A DNA stretch of 64,000 nt from Candidatus Dadabacteria bacterium UBA1144 (GTDB taxonomy: Bacteria > Desulfobacterota_D > UBA1144). The DNA lies in the NCBI GenBank assembly GCA_002311855.1, contig DCAB01000012.1, positions 125,785-189,784 on the forward strand, in the 5' to 3' direction. The notes under the pieces were generated by a model. It ran no database searches, was not told the DNA's origin, and saw only the letters and a list, made by a program, of their open reading frames with translations. Position 1 is the first letter of the stretch; every line of letters starts with the position of its first letter. Below, one piece after another: positions 35,947 through 45,201 of this stretch. The translations under genes and the position numbers were made by a program.

Positions 35947-37479
35947 TTATTTAAATATCATTCTTAACTCTTTTAGCCCAGCAATTTTTGCCAATGAGAG
36001 ATAGGTGAGAATCGATAGAGAAACTATCAATATAAAACTTATGCTTGATCTAGAATCAAGGTAATCTTTCATAACAAAATCGATAATCCACGAACTAAAC
36101 ATAATGGAAAATATTGAAACAACAAGAACTATGAATAGATATTTAGTAATATCTAAAAGATTTATCTCATTAAGATGTTCTTTCAATTTAATTATTAATA
36201 ATAGAAATAAAATTATCGCTGATATTGAAGATGCTAGTGCTAGGCCAAAGAAGCCTAGATTTAAAAAAAAGCCCAAAAAATAGCAAAGAAAACAGTTGAT
36301 AAGTAAATTTATGCCGGCTAAGCGAACTGGAGTTTTTGTATCTTTCATTGCATAGAAAGCCACAGTTACAACTCGTATTCCTGCAACAAAAACCAAACCT
36401 ATAGAGTAAGCGAATAGTGCTTTAGACGTCAAAATAGCATCTGAATTTGTAAACTCTCCTCTAGAATATAGAATAGAACATATCGTCGTACCTAAAAAAA
36501 TGAAAGCAACAGCACAAGGCATTGATAAAAATAATAAAAATTTAATTCTATTATTAATTAATTGACCAAATTCTTTCAATTTGTTGCCAAGATGAAGGTT
36601 GGCAAAAACCGGCAAAGTTGTAGTAGCAATGGATACAGCAAAAATTCCAAGTGGAAATTCAAGCAATCTTTCAGCTAAATACAAATAGGTGACAGAGCCT
36701 TTTTCCATGAAAGAAGCAAATTGAGTATTTATTAAAATATTTAAGTTGTATATTGCCAATCCAAAAATTTGAGGAATTAGAACCACGATAATAGTGGTAG
36801 TCCTCTCGTTTATTACGTTCTTGTAATTAAAAAAGTAGCCAAGATTATTCTTCAAAACAAAAGGTAGTTGAAAAACATATTGAAGCAACGCACCAAAAAG
36901 CACCGCGTATGATAAAAGAAAAATATCTATCGAGAAAAACACATAAGAGATAATTAAAGTGAGAATGATTCCTAAATTCAGCATTACAGGTGAAAATGCT
37001 GGGGCATTGAATTTCTTTATAGAATTCAAAAGTCCCATGTTAAGTGCAGAAAGTGAAATTAAAAATAAAAATGGTGACATATTTCTTAATAATTGAGAGG
37101 CAATTTCATTAGTTTGCTGGTCAAATCCAAAGGCAAAAAGAAAGACAATCTGTTTTGAAAAAAAATAAAAGATAAGAGTTGTAAAGAAAAGTATTACAAA
37201 TATTATTGTAAATATATCGTTTCTTATTTTTTTAAAAAAATTATTATTATTTGATAGATGTAGTTCCGTAAAAAAAGGAACTATCGTTGTGCTAAGAGTT
37301 CCTTCGGCAAGGAGCCTTCTGAAAAGATTCGGGATCCTAAATGCAACATAAAAGGCATCAGTTTCAAGATTAGCGCCAAAGAAAAACACTATTAATAAAT
37401 CCCTAATATATCCAAATATTCTACTTATAAATGTCAGGAATCCGACTCTAATTGAAGAAGAAAAAAAATTTATTATAAT
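35947..37479 (-). CDS. murJ: Lipid II flippase MurJ with apparent non-canonical start codon
   Basis: Flips lipid II across the inner membrane. The frame contains the MurJ hallmark AFRIPNLFRRLLAEG and ends at 35947. The first conventional start (GTG at 37389) would cut off the conserved N-terminal segment, yet the frame is open to 37498 and there encodes NFFSSSIRVGFLTFISRIFG then YIRD, matching MurJ's first helix. No ATG, GTG or TTG lies in that stretch. GGGAG (37488-37484) is placed for ATT at 37479 or ATA at 37476 or 37473, giving 508-510 residues, the family's usual length. I place the start at 37479 as the best guess. Confidence 0.85.
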   Translation of the reverse strand: MIINFFSSSIRVGFLTFISRIFGYIRDLLIVFFFGANLETDAFYVAFRIPNLFRRLLAEGTLSTTIVPFFTELHLSNNNNFFKKIRNDIFTIIFVILFFTTLIFYFFSKQIVFLFAFGFDQQTNEIASQLLRNMSPFLFLISLSALNMGLLNSIKKFNAPAFSPVMLNLGIILTLIISYVFFSIDIFLLSYAVLFGALLQYVFQLPFVLKNNLGYFFNYKNVINERTTTIIVVLIPQIFGLAIYNLNILINTQFASFMEKGSVTYLYLAERLLEFPLGIFAVSIATTTLPVFANLHLGNKLKEFGQLINNRIKFLLFLSMPCAVAFIFLGTTICSILYSRGEFTNSDAILTSKALFAYSIGLVFVAGIRVVTVAFYAMKDTKTPVRLAGINLLINCFLCYFLGFFLNLGFFGLALASSISAIILFLLLIIKLKEHLNEINLLDITKYLFIVLVVSIFSIMFSSWIIDFVMKDYLDSRSSISFILIVSLSILTYLSLAKIAGLKELRMIFK

Positions 37480-37546
37480 TTTACTCCCTTTACCTGCGGG
37501 TTAAAAGTATATAAAATACTATTCTAAAAAATTATAAAGTATTCTC

Positions 37547-38479
37547 ATGGAAAAAAATATAAAGCATCTCGATAAAATAATTTGGCAACTTGATTTGAAG
37601 GTTAACAATGATAGGGAGTTTATAGCCCCTTATCTCATTAAAGCAAACGATGATTATATAATAGTTGATGTTGGTCCAACCTGTGGGATTCCAGAATTAG
37701 AAAGACAATTAAAACTTCTCGATGTTAACGAAAACAATCTTAAGTATGTTTTTTTAACGCATATTCATTTGGACCATTCCGGAGGACTAGGAACACTATT
37801 GAAGAATTTTCCAAATACTCAAGTTCTTGTTCACCGAAGAGGCATTCCTCATCTTATTGATCCAGACAAAGTTCTTTGGCAATCTTCGGTTGACACTCTT
37901 GGCTGGGTTGCTAAGATGTACGAAAAGCCCGAGCCTGTTAAGGAAGAATGTCTGGTAGCTCTTAACGATAAAACTTTTGAAATAAAAGTAAATGACTTGG
38001 AGTTTAGCTGGATTGAAACTCCTGGCCACGCTAGCCATCACTTTAGCTTTATGTTAGAAAACAAAAAGGTAATGTTCTGTGGAGATGCGGTAGGAATGTT
38101 TATACCTGCATTAGATATCATGGTTCCTACAACGCCCCATCCGTACAGGATGGAGTCCGGCATAGAATCGATAAATCATATGATCGAAAGAAATCCTGAT
38201 AAATTGGCTTTCGCTCATCATGCTATAAGATCAAATGCAAATGAATTAATGCATCAACATATAAGTCAGCTGGAGTCTTGGAAAGATTGCGTAGCTAAAT
38301 CTTTATCTAACAGCATAGAGGAAGAGGAAGCTATCTCTCTAGAGATTTCTAAAATTGACAAGGATTCGGAGAAACTTTTTATACAAAAGGACGATTTTGG
38401 AGGACTTAGAAGAGCTTTAGTAAGTAGCATAACCGGGTTTAAATTTATCGTTCTAAAAGACAATGACCCCAAATCTTGA
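37547..38479 (+). CDS. Metallo-beta-lactamase-fold hydrolase
   Basis: A 310-residue protein with the dinuclear-zinc motif THIHLDHSGG at about 71-80, ETPGHASHH (third-ligand region), the bridging Asp in MFCGDAVGMF and a late FAHHAI. The substrate is unknown; glyoxalase-II-like and lactonase-like members share this pattern. It stands alone on the plus strand between murJ and the dcw cluster; the start ATG at 37547 follows AT-rich sequence with no clear ribosome-binding site. Confidence 0.9.
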   Translation: MEKNIKHLDKIIWQLDLKVNNDREFIAPYLIKANDDYIIVDVGPTCGIPELERQLKLLDVNENNLKYVFLTHIHLDHSGGLGTLLKNFPNTQVLVHRRGIPHLIDPDKVLWQSSVDTLGWVAKMYEKPEPVKEECLVALNDKTFEIKVNDLEFSWIETPGHASHHFSFMLENKKVMFCGDAVGMFIPALDIMVPTTPHPYRMESGIESINHMIERNPDKLAFAHHAIRSNANELMHQHISQLESWKDCVAKSLSNSIEEEEAISLEISKIDKDSEKLFIQKDDFGGLRRALVSSITGFKFIVLKDNDPKS

Positions 38480-38518
38480 AAACAGTTAATCAATCTATAT
38501 CTAGAACAAATGAAAGAA

Positions 38519-38731
38519 TTAATATTGGATTATTTTTAATTTAATATACTTGCTAATTACACCCAAAACTTCTTTATTCCGTTCCATAAGATCTTCTGTA
38601 GTGTATATAGTTATATCTTCGGGATTAAATCTATTTGATCTTGGCCATCCCAAGTGTTGATTTTGTGAATATAGGAACTGAAATAAAACGATATTTTTTT
38701 TATTATCCAATTTCAATTTAATTAAAGACAT
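38519..38731 (-). CDS. Hypothetical 70-residue protein
   Basis: A short minus-strand frame in the 352-base gap between the metallo-hydrolase and mraZ. It encodes a basic N-terminus and the fairly protein-like NQHLGWPRSNRFNPEDITIY followed by a probable helix. No family is recognised, and no clear ribosome-binding site precedes the ATG at 38731. It could be genuine or chance; nothing else in this gap competes with it. Confidence 0.35.
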   Translation of the reverse strand: MSLIKLKLDNKKNIVLFQFLYSQNQHLGWPRSNRFNPEDITIYTTEDLMERNKEVLGVISKYIKLKIIQY

Positions 38732-38754
38732 GAACTGGATTCTAACTTATCTTC

Positions 38755-38783
38755 TTGACTATATTAAGTTTTTTTGAGACAAT
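38755..38783 (+). promoter_or_regulatory. Candidate promoter of the dcw cluster
   Basis: TTGACT (38755-38760) and GACAAT (38778-38783) are 17 bases apart. Transcription would begin near 38790, directly before the three repeats at 38801-38825 and about 42 bases before the mraZ ATG. Confidence 0.45.
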
Positions 38784-38800
38784 TAGCCTTACGGCATGAT

Positions 38801-38825
38801 TTGTCATTTGTTGGCAGATTTTGGT
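38801..38825 (+). promoter_or_regulatory. Putative MraZ operator: three direct repeats with 10-base period
   Basis: TTGTC, TTGGC and TTGGT start at 38801, 38811 and 38821, each separated by five bases. MraZ of E. coli is known to bind direct TGGGN repeats separated by five bases upstream of its own gene. The spacing here is exact though the repeat sequence differs, so autoregulation is inferred. Confidence 0.5.
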
Positions 38826-38831
38826 TAATTT

Positions 38832-39269
38832 ATGTTTAGAGGTCAATATATTCACAAAATATCAGAATCAGCTAGAGTAAGTATTCCCTCGCGGTTCAGA
38901 GATATCTTAAAGAAAAAATATAAAACAAATACAATAATTATCTCGTCATTTGATAAGTGTGCTGTAGCTTATCCATTGTCCGAGTGGGAGGATTTGGAAT
39001 CGAAAATATCAAAACTACCTCAATTTAAAAGTGACATTGTCGAATTTGAAAGATATTTAATTGGTAATGCAAATGAGTGTGAAATCGACGCTGAAGGTAG
39101 GATTATGATCCCAAACCTTATTCGAAAAAATATAAAAGCAAGGCAATCCGTTGTTTTTGTTGGAATGTTGTCAAGATTTGAAATTTGGTCCGAATACGAA
39201 TGGGGAATCAGCAATAAAACTAGCTTCAAGAAATTTCAAAAAAGTAGAGAGACTATAAATGACATCTGA
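38832..39269 (+). CDS. mraZ: Division/cell-wall cluster transcriptional regulator MraZ
   Basis: DNA-binding ring-forming protein of the AbrB superfamily, autoregulator of the dcw cluster. The 145 residues carry the two family repeats: ARVSIPSRFRDIL (about 15-27) and the stronger DAEGRIMIPNLIRKN (about 81-95), with VVFVGMLSRFEIWSE in between the second repeat and C-terminus. First gene of the cluster; it overlaps rsmH by eleven bases. No ribosome-binding site is obvious before the ATG; the upstream bases hold the repeat array instead. Confidence 0.95.
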   Translation: MFRGQYIHKISESARVSIPSRFRDILKKKYKTNTIIISSFDKCAVAYPLSEWEDLESKISKLPQFKSDIVEFERYLIGNANECEIDAEGRIMIPNLIRKNIKARQSVVFVGMLSRFEIWSEYEWGISNKTSFKKFQKSRETINDI

Positions 39270-40176
39270 TTATCACTACGCAGTTATGAAACAAGAAATT
39301 CTTGATAATTTGGAACTGGCAAATAATGATACTTATATTGATGTAACTCTAGGTACCGGTGGTCATACCCTCGCTATAATGGAGTCGAACAAGAAACCAA
39401 AAAAAATGATTTGTATCGATCTAGATAAAGAATCATTGAAAGTTGCAAAAAAAAGATTGGGGAAATATTCAAAAAATATCAAATATATACAAGGAAATTT
39501 CAAAGATATAGATTTGTTAATACAAGAAAAAGTTGATGCAATAATAGCTGATCTTGGTATATCCAGTTATCAATTGTTACATTCAAATAGAGGTTTTAGC
39601 TTTAATGAGAATTCATTGTTAGATATGAGAATCGACAAATATCAAGAATTAACAGCTCATAAAATAGTCAATTCTTATCCCCTTCAGGAATTATCGGATT
39701 TGTTAAAAAATTTTGGCGAAGAAAAAAATCACTTTAAAATCGCATCCGAAATAGTCCGACAAAGAAATAATGAAGAAATAAAGACATGTCTAGATCTTGC
39801 AAAAATAGTAAAAAGAACAAATAAAAACAAAACGAAAATAAACCCATCAACAAGAACATTCCAGGCACTAAGAATCGCGGTCAATAACGAATTGTCCACT
39901 CTGGAAGAATTTCTGGAGAAATCTTTAAAACTTCTAAAAAAAGGAGGCAAGCTAATTATAATCAGCTTTCACTCATTAGAAGATAGAATAATCAAACAAG
40001 TCTTTAAATATTGCGAAGCAAAATGTATATGTCCTCCATCCGTTATGGTTTGCAAATGCAAAAAAAAACAAACTCTTAGAATCTTAACCAAAAAACCTTT
40101 AACGCCATCTACACGAGAAGTATCGGAAAATGCGAAATCACGGAGTGCAAAGATGAGGATTGGAGTCGCAATTTGA
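39259..40176 (+). CDS. rsmH: 16S rRNA (cytosine-1402-N4)-methyltransferase
   Basis: Methylates N4 of C1402 in 16S rRNA. The 305-residue protein begins YHYAVMKQEIL and has the SAM-binding DVTLGTGGHTLAI, then ADLGISSYQL, RGFSFNENSLLDMR, RTFQALRIAVNNEL and GGKLIIISFHSLEDR, and ends with the basic RSAKMRIGVAI. Its start lies inside mraZ and its stop overlaps the TTG of ftsL. Confidence 0.96.
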   Translation: MTSDYHYAVMKQEILDNLELANNDTYIDVTLGTGGHTLAIMESNKKPKKMICIDLDKESLKVAKKRLGKYSKNIKYIQGNFKDIDLLIQEKVDAIIADLGISSYQLLHSNRGFSFNENSLLDMRIDKYQELTAHKIVNSYPLQELSDLLKNFGEEKNHFKIASEIVRQRNNEEIKTCLDLAKIVKRTNKNKTKINPSTRTFQALRIAVNNELSTLEEFLEKSLKLLKKGGKLIIISFHSLEDRIIKQVFKYCEAKCICPPSVMVCKCKKKQTLRILTKKPLTPSTREVSENAKSRSAKMRIGVAI

Positions 40177-40496
40177 TTAACGTAAAGTCAATTACTTTAG
40201 TTAGGAATAGGTCAAGGATTATAAATAATCTGAGGAATGTGGGACTTGAATTTTTATTTATTTTCATTTTAATAACATCGCTCTTTGCAATAATTACAAT
40301 AAAAACCTTTGAAACTAAGATTGGTTATGAAATTGCAAGAACAAACGCAATTCTTTACGATTTATCCAATGAACACAAAAGATTGCAAACCAAAATACTA
40401 ATATTGAAATCTCACGAACGAATCAAGTCAATTGCCATATTAAATGGGATGAAATTCCCCGGCCAACAAGACGTGGAAGAGATAAATAATGAGTAA
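40173..40496 (+). CDS. ftsL: Cell division protein FtsL
   Basis: Small bitopic divisome protein, 107 residues: a basic cytosolic N-terminus, one membrane helix (about 26-43, FLFIFILITSLFAII) and a heptad-like periplasmic stretch (about 49-90) that would pair with FtsB. FtsL sequences diverge widely, so the call relies on topology and position between rsmH and ftsI. The start is TTG overlapping the rsmH stop (TTGA); the gene overlaps ftsI by eight bases. Confidence 0.85.
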   Translation: MINVKSITLVRNRSRIINNLRNVGLEFLFIFILITSLFAIITIKTFETKIGYEIARTNAILYDLSNEHKRLQTKILILKSHERIKSIAILNGMKFPGQQDVEEINNE

Positions 40497-42378
40497 TTTT
40501 ATAAATCAACTCAAAGAGGACGATAAAAAATTTAAAAGAAGGTCAAATATAATAAAATTTGGCATTTACTTATTCTTGGTAGCAATATTTTTAAAAATTT
40601 CTTATCTCCAAATACCTGAAAACGATGCCTTGTTAACAAAATATGACGCTGGAAAAAGTAGCTCTCTCATAGTCAAGGGAGAGCGGGGTGAAATAATAGA
40701 TTCAAGTGGTGAAGTATTGGCTGTCAGTGTTCTTCGTCCATCTATTTTTGCTAACCCCAGAGCAATTAAAGATAGAGTTTATTATTCAAAAATACTTTCC
40801 GATGTACTAAAAATACCGAAAGAGGAAATATTGAATAAATTGAAGTCTAAAAAGTATTTTGTTTACATTAAAAGACATGCAACACATGAACAGTGGGAAA
40901 AAATCTCTAAGATGAATTTAGCATATGTGGGGATGCAATTGGAACCAAAAAGGACATATCCTCACGGTCATTTAGCCGGTCAGGTTTTAGGTCATACAGA
41001 TACAGATCAGAAAGGAATTGAAGGATTAGAATTAAAATACAACAAATTTTTAAGAGGCAGTGCAAAAAGAATAGAGATTCATAAAGATGCATTCGGAAAA
41101 GTAATTACAAAAAGTATCGAGGAAATTGACAAACCAAACAAGGGGCATGATGTACATCTAACTATAATAAGCAAGTATCAATTGATATTAGAAGATGCGA
41201 TTGCTGCTCAAGTCAAAAAATCAGATGCAGTTAGTGGCTTTGGAATGATAATGAATCCAAATACAGGCGAGATTTATGCAATGGTTTCCTATCCCTTTTT
41301 CAATCCTAACAACTATTCTAGATATGGTTTTGAGAAAAAAAAGAATCTGCCCGTTTTAAATATGTTTGAACCAGGTTCGGTTATGAAAAGTTTCTTGGTA
41401 GCCTCTGCTCTAAATGAAGGTGTAATTGATGAGGGTGCTATAATCGATTGCGAAAAAGGAGTAAGAAGCATTGGAGGGACTACCATTAAAGATCTTAATC
41501 CTCGGGGGAAATCAAATATTACAGAGATTCTAGTCTACTCAAGTAACATTTGTGCTTCAAAAATCACGGAACTTATGTCAAAAGAAAAATATTACAATTA
41601 TTTGAAATCATTTGGATTCGGAGCAAAGACCAATATCAATGTTCCTAGTGAAATAGCCGGGATACTGGACAAACCTGAGAAGTGGAGTGAAATTCAACGT
41701 GCGAATATAGCTTTTGGTCAGGGAATATCTGTTTCTTCAATTCAACTTGCACAAGCGCTGTCAATTATTGCTAACGGTGGAACTTTTATTAAGCCCTACT
41801 TGGTGAAATTGATTGTGAATTCGGAGGGAAAAGTTGTATACAAAGGAGAGCGAAGAAAAGGAAATAGAGTCTTGCGATATGAAACAAGTAAAAAAATGAG
41901 GAAGATGTTGAAAACAGTACTCCAAAGAGGGGCAAAAAGAGCTCTTATAGAGGGTGTCAATGCATCAGGTAAGACTGGGACAGCTCAATTCCCCGTCAAG
42001 GGAGGATACGACAAGCATAGAAATGTTGTGTCTATCATCGGTTTTCTTCCTTCCGAAAACCCACAACTTGTAGCGGTAATTACTATAGATTATCCAAAAG
42101 GTAAAAATGCATATGGGGGTAGGTGGGCGGCACCGGTTTTCAAGAAAGCCATGGGCGCGATTTGGCTAGATGAAAACAATATTGAAAAAGTCACAAGTAG
42201 TGGTGACGTTCCTTCGTTTATTGGAAGAGCGAGAAGAGAAGCACTTGCTATAGCTAATATAAATAATATGAAAATAAAAATTCAGGGAAGCGGTTTTGTT
42301 CAAAGACAGAATCCAGGCCCAGGGGAAGAATACAACTTACATGATGAAATTAAATTATTTTTAGACCCAGGCATTTAG
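40489..42378 (+). CDS. ftsI: Peptidoglycan transpeptidase FtsI (PBP3) with C-terminal PASTA domain
   Basis: Septal class B penicillin-binding protein, 629 residues. It has a cytosolic head, one membrane helix (about 21-40), a dimerisation domain, and the transpeptidase domain with S297-V-M-K300 (SxxK), S351-S-N353 (SxN) and K495-T-G497 (KTG). Residues 574-629 (VPSFIGRARREALAIA onward) form a PASTA domain, a feature of Gram-positive PBP2x and of several non-gammaproteobacterial lineages but not of E. coli FtsI. Overlaps ftsL by eight bases; murE begins four bases after the stop. Confidence 0.95.
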   Translation: MSNFINQLKEDDKKFKRRSNIIKFGIYLFLVAIFLKISYLQIPENDALLTKYDAGKSSSLIVKGERGEIIDSSGEVLAVSVLRPSIFANPRAIKDRVYYSKILSDVLKIPKEEILNKLKSKKYFVYIKRHATHEQWEKISKMNLAYVGMQLEPKRTYPHGHLAGQVLGHTDTDQKGIEGLELKYNKFLRGSAKRIEIHKDAFGKVITKSIEEIDKPNKGHDVHLTIISKYQLILEDAIAAQVKKSDAVSGFGMIMNPNTGEIYAMVSYPFFNPNNYSRYGFEKKKNLPVLNMFEPGSVMKSFLVASALNEGVIDEGAIIDCEKGVRSIGGTTIKDLNPRGKSNITEILVYSSNICASKITELMSKEKYYNYLKSFGFGAKTNINVPSEIAGILDKPEKWSEIQRANIAFGQGISVSSIQLAQALSIIANGGTFIKPYLVKLIVNSEGKVVYKGERRKGNRVLRYETSKKMRKMLKTVLQRGAKRALIEGVNASGKTGTAQFPVKGGYDKHRNVVSIIGFLPSENPQLVAVITIDYPKGKNAYGGRWAAPVFKKAMGAIWLDENNIEKVTSSGDVPSFIGRARREALAIANINNMKIKIQGSGFVQRQNPGPGEEYNLHDEIKLFLDPGI

Positions 42379-42382
42379 CAAC

Positions 42383-43849
42383 ATGCGACTAATACAAAAC
42401 AATAAAGTTTTCTCGAAATTCAAAAAAGTAAAAAATATTACCAACAATTCAAAAACCGTAAAAAAAGGTGATACTTTTTTTGCCATAAAGGGCAATAAAA
42501 ATAACGGTAATTTATATATCAAAGAAGCAATCCTCAATGGAGCAACCACAATTGTTAGTGACAACAGAGAAAGCTTGGAAATCTCAAAAAAAAACATTCA
42601 GACTTACTTGGTAAAAGATTGTAGAAATTCTTATTCTCATGCATGTGTAGAATTTTTTTCTAAGCCCTCTTTTAATCTTGAAGTTTGTGGCATTACAGGA
42701 ACAAATGGGAAAACATCCGTTGCTCATCTATTAAAAAAGATTTGGGAGAAAAAAAACTCGGGTCTTATAGGAACAATAGAAACAAATTTTGCCGGGCTGA
42801 GAATCCCATCATTATTAACTACGCCTGATAGCTATCAACTAAATAAGCTTTTTAATCAAATGAGAAAGAAAAAAATAAAAAAAGTTTTTATTGAAGTTTC
42901 TTCTCACGCTCTAGAAATGTCTAGAGTGGATTACACAGATTTTGATACTTGTATCTTTACAAATCTAACAAGAGATCATTTGGATTTTCATAAAACTATG
43001 AGCTCATATTTTAACTCTAAAGCAAAATTATTTTTAAAAAACCTCAATGAAAGCAAAAAGAAGAACAAATTGGCAATTATTAGTCTAGATGACAAGTGGG
43101 GTGTAAAACTAATAAAATTAATCGGACAAAAAATTAATACTGTAACTTATTCGACAAAAAACAAAAAAGCAGATTTTTTTATGGAAAAATTTGAAGAGAA
43201 AAATTTAAAATCTGATTTAGTTATCAAAAATGGTAATAAGAGATACAAAATAGAAACCCGATTATTTGGTGAACATAATTTTCAAAATATCCTTGCAAGC
43301 TTTTCGTACTCAATCATAAAAGGATTGGACATATTAGAATTAAAAAAAAGAATTAAAACATACAATGGTGCTACCGGTAGACTTGAGAGGGTTCGCAATA
43401 CTAATCTAGAAATATTTATTGATTATGCCCATACCCCTGATGCACTTAAAAAATCAATCACTTCCTTAAAAAAAAAATTTTCCAGTAAAAAAATAATTGT
43501 TCTTTTCGGGTGTGGAGGGAATAGAGATGTTGGGAAAAGAAAGAAAATGGGCGCCATTGCAGAGAAATTTGCAGACGAAATTATTATTACTTCTGATAAT
43601 CCCAGATTCGAAGACCCGAGATTAATAATCAACCAGATTTCTGAGGGTTTTAAAATAGTTACAAGAAAAACAAAAAAAATTATAGTTGATAGAAAAGAGG
43701 CTATAAATTGGGCAGTAAAAAACATGGAAAAAAATAAAGTTTTATTGGTTGCCGGGAAAGGGCATGAGGATTATCAAGAAATAAGGGGTGGAAAATTTAA
43801 ATTCTCTGATTACGATGAAGTTGAAAAATGTCTAAAGATGATAAATTAG
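42383..43849 (+). CDS. murE: UDP-MurNAc-L-Ala-D-Glu:meso-diaminopimelate ligase
   Basis: Adds the third peptide residue of the peptidoglycan precursor. The 488-residue Mur ligase has the ATP loop GITGTNGKTS (103-112), LTTPDSYQLN, a HALEMSRVD segment and the C-terminal DNPRFEDPR motif, which in characterised enzymes marks meso-diaminopimelate specificity. Lysine-rich composition and runs of A are typical of the cluster here. Overlaps murF by 22 bases. Confidence 0.96.
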   Translation: MRLIQNNKVFSKFKKVKNITNNSKTVKKGDTFFAIKGNKNNGNLYIKEAILNGATTIVSDNRESLEISKKNIQTYLVKDCRNSYSHACVEFFSKPSFNLEVCGITGTNGKTSVAHLLKKIWEKKNSGLIGTIETNFAGLRIPSLLTTPDSYQLNKLFNQMRKKKIKKVFIEVSSHALEMSRVDYTDFDTCIFTNLTRDHLDFHKTMSSYFNSKAKLFLKNLNESKKKNKLAIISLDDKWGVKLIKLIGQKINTVTYSTKNKKADFFMEKFEEKNLKSDLVIKNGNKRYKIETRLFGEHNFQNILASFSYSIIKGLDILELKKRIKTYNGATGRLERVRNTNLEIFIDYAHTPDALKKSITSLKKKFSSKKIIVLFGCGGNRDVGKRKKMGAIAEKFADEIIITSDNPRFEDPRLIINQISEGFKIVTRKTKKIIVDRKEAINWAVKNMEKNKVLLVAGKGHEDYQEIRGGKFKFSDYDEVEKCLKMIN

Positions 43850-45201
43850 CCAATTTGTACTTCTATGATTTCGTAAAGAATTATGAAGGTACCCTAAAGA
43901 TAGATCCGAAATTAGATTTAAGTAAATTTAATTCTATTTCAACTGATACTAGAACAATAAAAAAAGGTGATATATTTGTAGCTTTAAATGGTGAGAATTT
44001 TAAGGGTGGCAATTTTACAGGTCACGCGATTCAAAAGGGAGCAAATTTTTTTATAACAGACACGAAAACGCAAATCGAGAATGGGATTGTTGTTAAATCA
44101 TCTAATAAATTTTTGGAGGATTTCGCATCTTTCATAATTCAGAAAAGTAAAAATCTAAAAGTTTTTGGCATTACAGGCACAAATGGAAAAACAACAACAA
44201 AAGAATTGCTAACATCGATTTTGTCCAAAAAATTTGCAGTTTTATCAAACAAAGGAAACTTAAATACCTTGATTGGTCTCCCGATGACAATTATAAATCT
44301 AGAACAAGCTCATAGAGTGCTAGTAGTCGAGATGGGAACCAATTCAAAAGGAGAAATAGTAAAACTGGCAGAAATTTCCAAACCCAATTTTGCAACTATT
44401 ACTAACATCGGCAAAGGCCACACAGAGAAACTAATCAACGAAAAAACAATCTTCGAGGAAAAAAAGAATATTACCAATTTTTTTAATCAAAGCTGTGTCT
44501 TTGCATTTAATTTTGATAATCATTTTTTAAAGGATTTTTTCTCTAAAATTGATTGCAATAAAATTACATTTGCTATAAAAGAAAAAGCCGACGTATTTGC
44601 TAGAAACATTTCTGATGATTTTTCAAAATTTGATTTATGTTTTTCAAATCAAGTGGTCAATATAAAGCTAAGGGCCCCCGGAATAAACAACATCTACAAT
44701 TCGTTATGTTCGTCATCCTTAGCCATAAAAGCTGGGGTAGATTTAAATCTGATTAAAAGAGGTATTGAAGAATTCAATGGAATAAATAACAGATTCAAAA
44801 TAATTAATCTAAAGAATAACAACGTAATAATTAATGATACATATAATGCCAATCCAAATTCAATGTCTTCCGCAATAGAAATGACAAATAGAATTTTTTC
44901 TGAAAAGAAAAAAATCGCTGTTTTAGGTGATATGCTTGAACTTGGCAAAATATCGAAAAATGAGCATACCAAGATTGGCCAGGAGCTATCAAGTAAAGGA
45001 TTTAATGAGGTTTACGCATTCGGACCTAATTCCAAAAACTACCTTAAGGGTCTAAATAAAGAAATTAAGTTTTTCGAAATTACTAGTCATTCTAATATTA
45101 AAAGGCATATCAATTTAAACTCTTTAACCAATACAGTTATTCTAGTTAAAGGATCGAGGGGTATGAGAATGGAAAAAATCTTTGATTCTCTAGATATTTA
45201 A
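43828..45201 (+). CDS. murF: UDP-MurNAc-tripeptide:D-Ala-D-Ala ligase
   Basis: Adds D-Ala-D-Ala to complete the pentapeptide. A 457-residue Mur ligase with FGITGTNGKTTTKELL near 112-127, VVEMGTNSKGEIVKL, TNIGKGHTEKL, the AYDTYNANP-like INDTYNANPNSM and VLGDMLELG. The ATG at 43828 is 22 bases inside murE. mraY starts immediately after the stop. No ddl gene is found in the cluster, so the D-Ala-D-Ala supply lies elsewhere. Confidence 0.96.
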   Translation: MSKDDKLANLYFYDFVKNYEGTLKIDPKLDLSKFNSISTDTRTIKKGDIFVALNGENFKGGNFTGHAIQKGANFFITDTKTQIENGIVVKSSNKFLEDFASFIIQKSKNLKVFGITGTNGKTTTKELLTSILSKKFAVLSNKGNLNTLIGLPMTIINLEQAHRVLVVEMGTNSKGEIVKLAEISKPNFATITNIGKGHTEKLINEKTIFEEKKNITNFFNQSCVFAFNFDNHFLKDFFSKIDCNKITFAIKEKADVFARNISDDFSKFDLCFSNQVVNIKLRAPGINNIYNSLCSSSLAIKAGVDLNLIKRGIEEFNGINNRFKIINLKNNNVIINDTYNANPNSMSSAIEMTNRIFSEKKKIAVLGDMLELGKISKNEHTKIGQELSSKGFNEVYAFGPNSKNYLKGLNKEIKFFEITSHSNIKRHINLNSLTNTVILVKGSRGMRMEKIFDSLDI

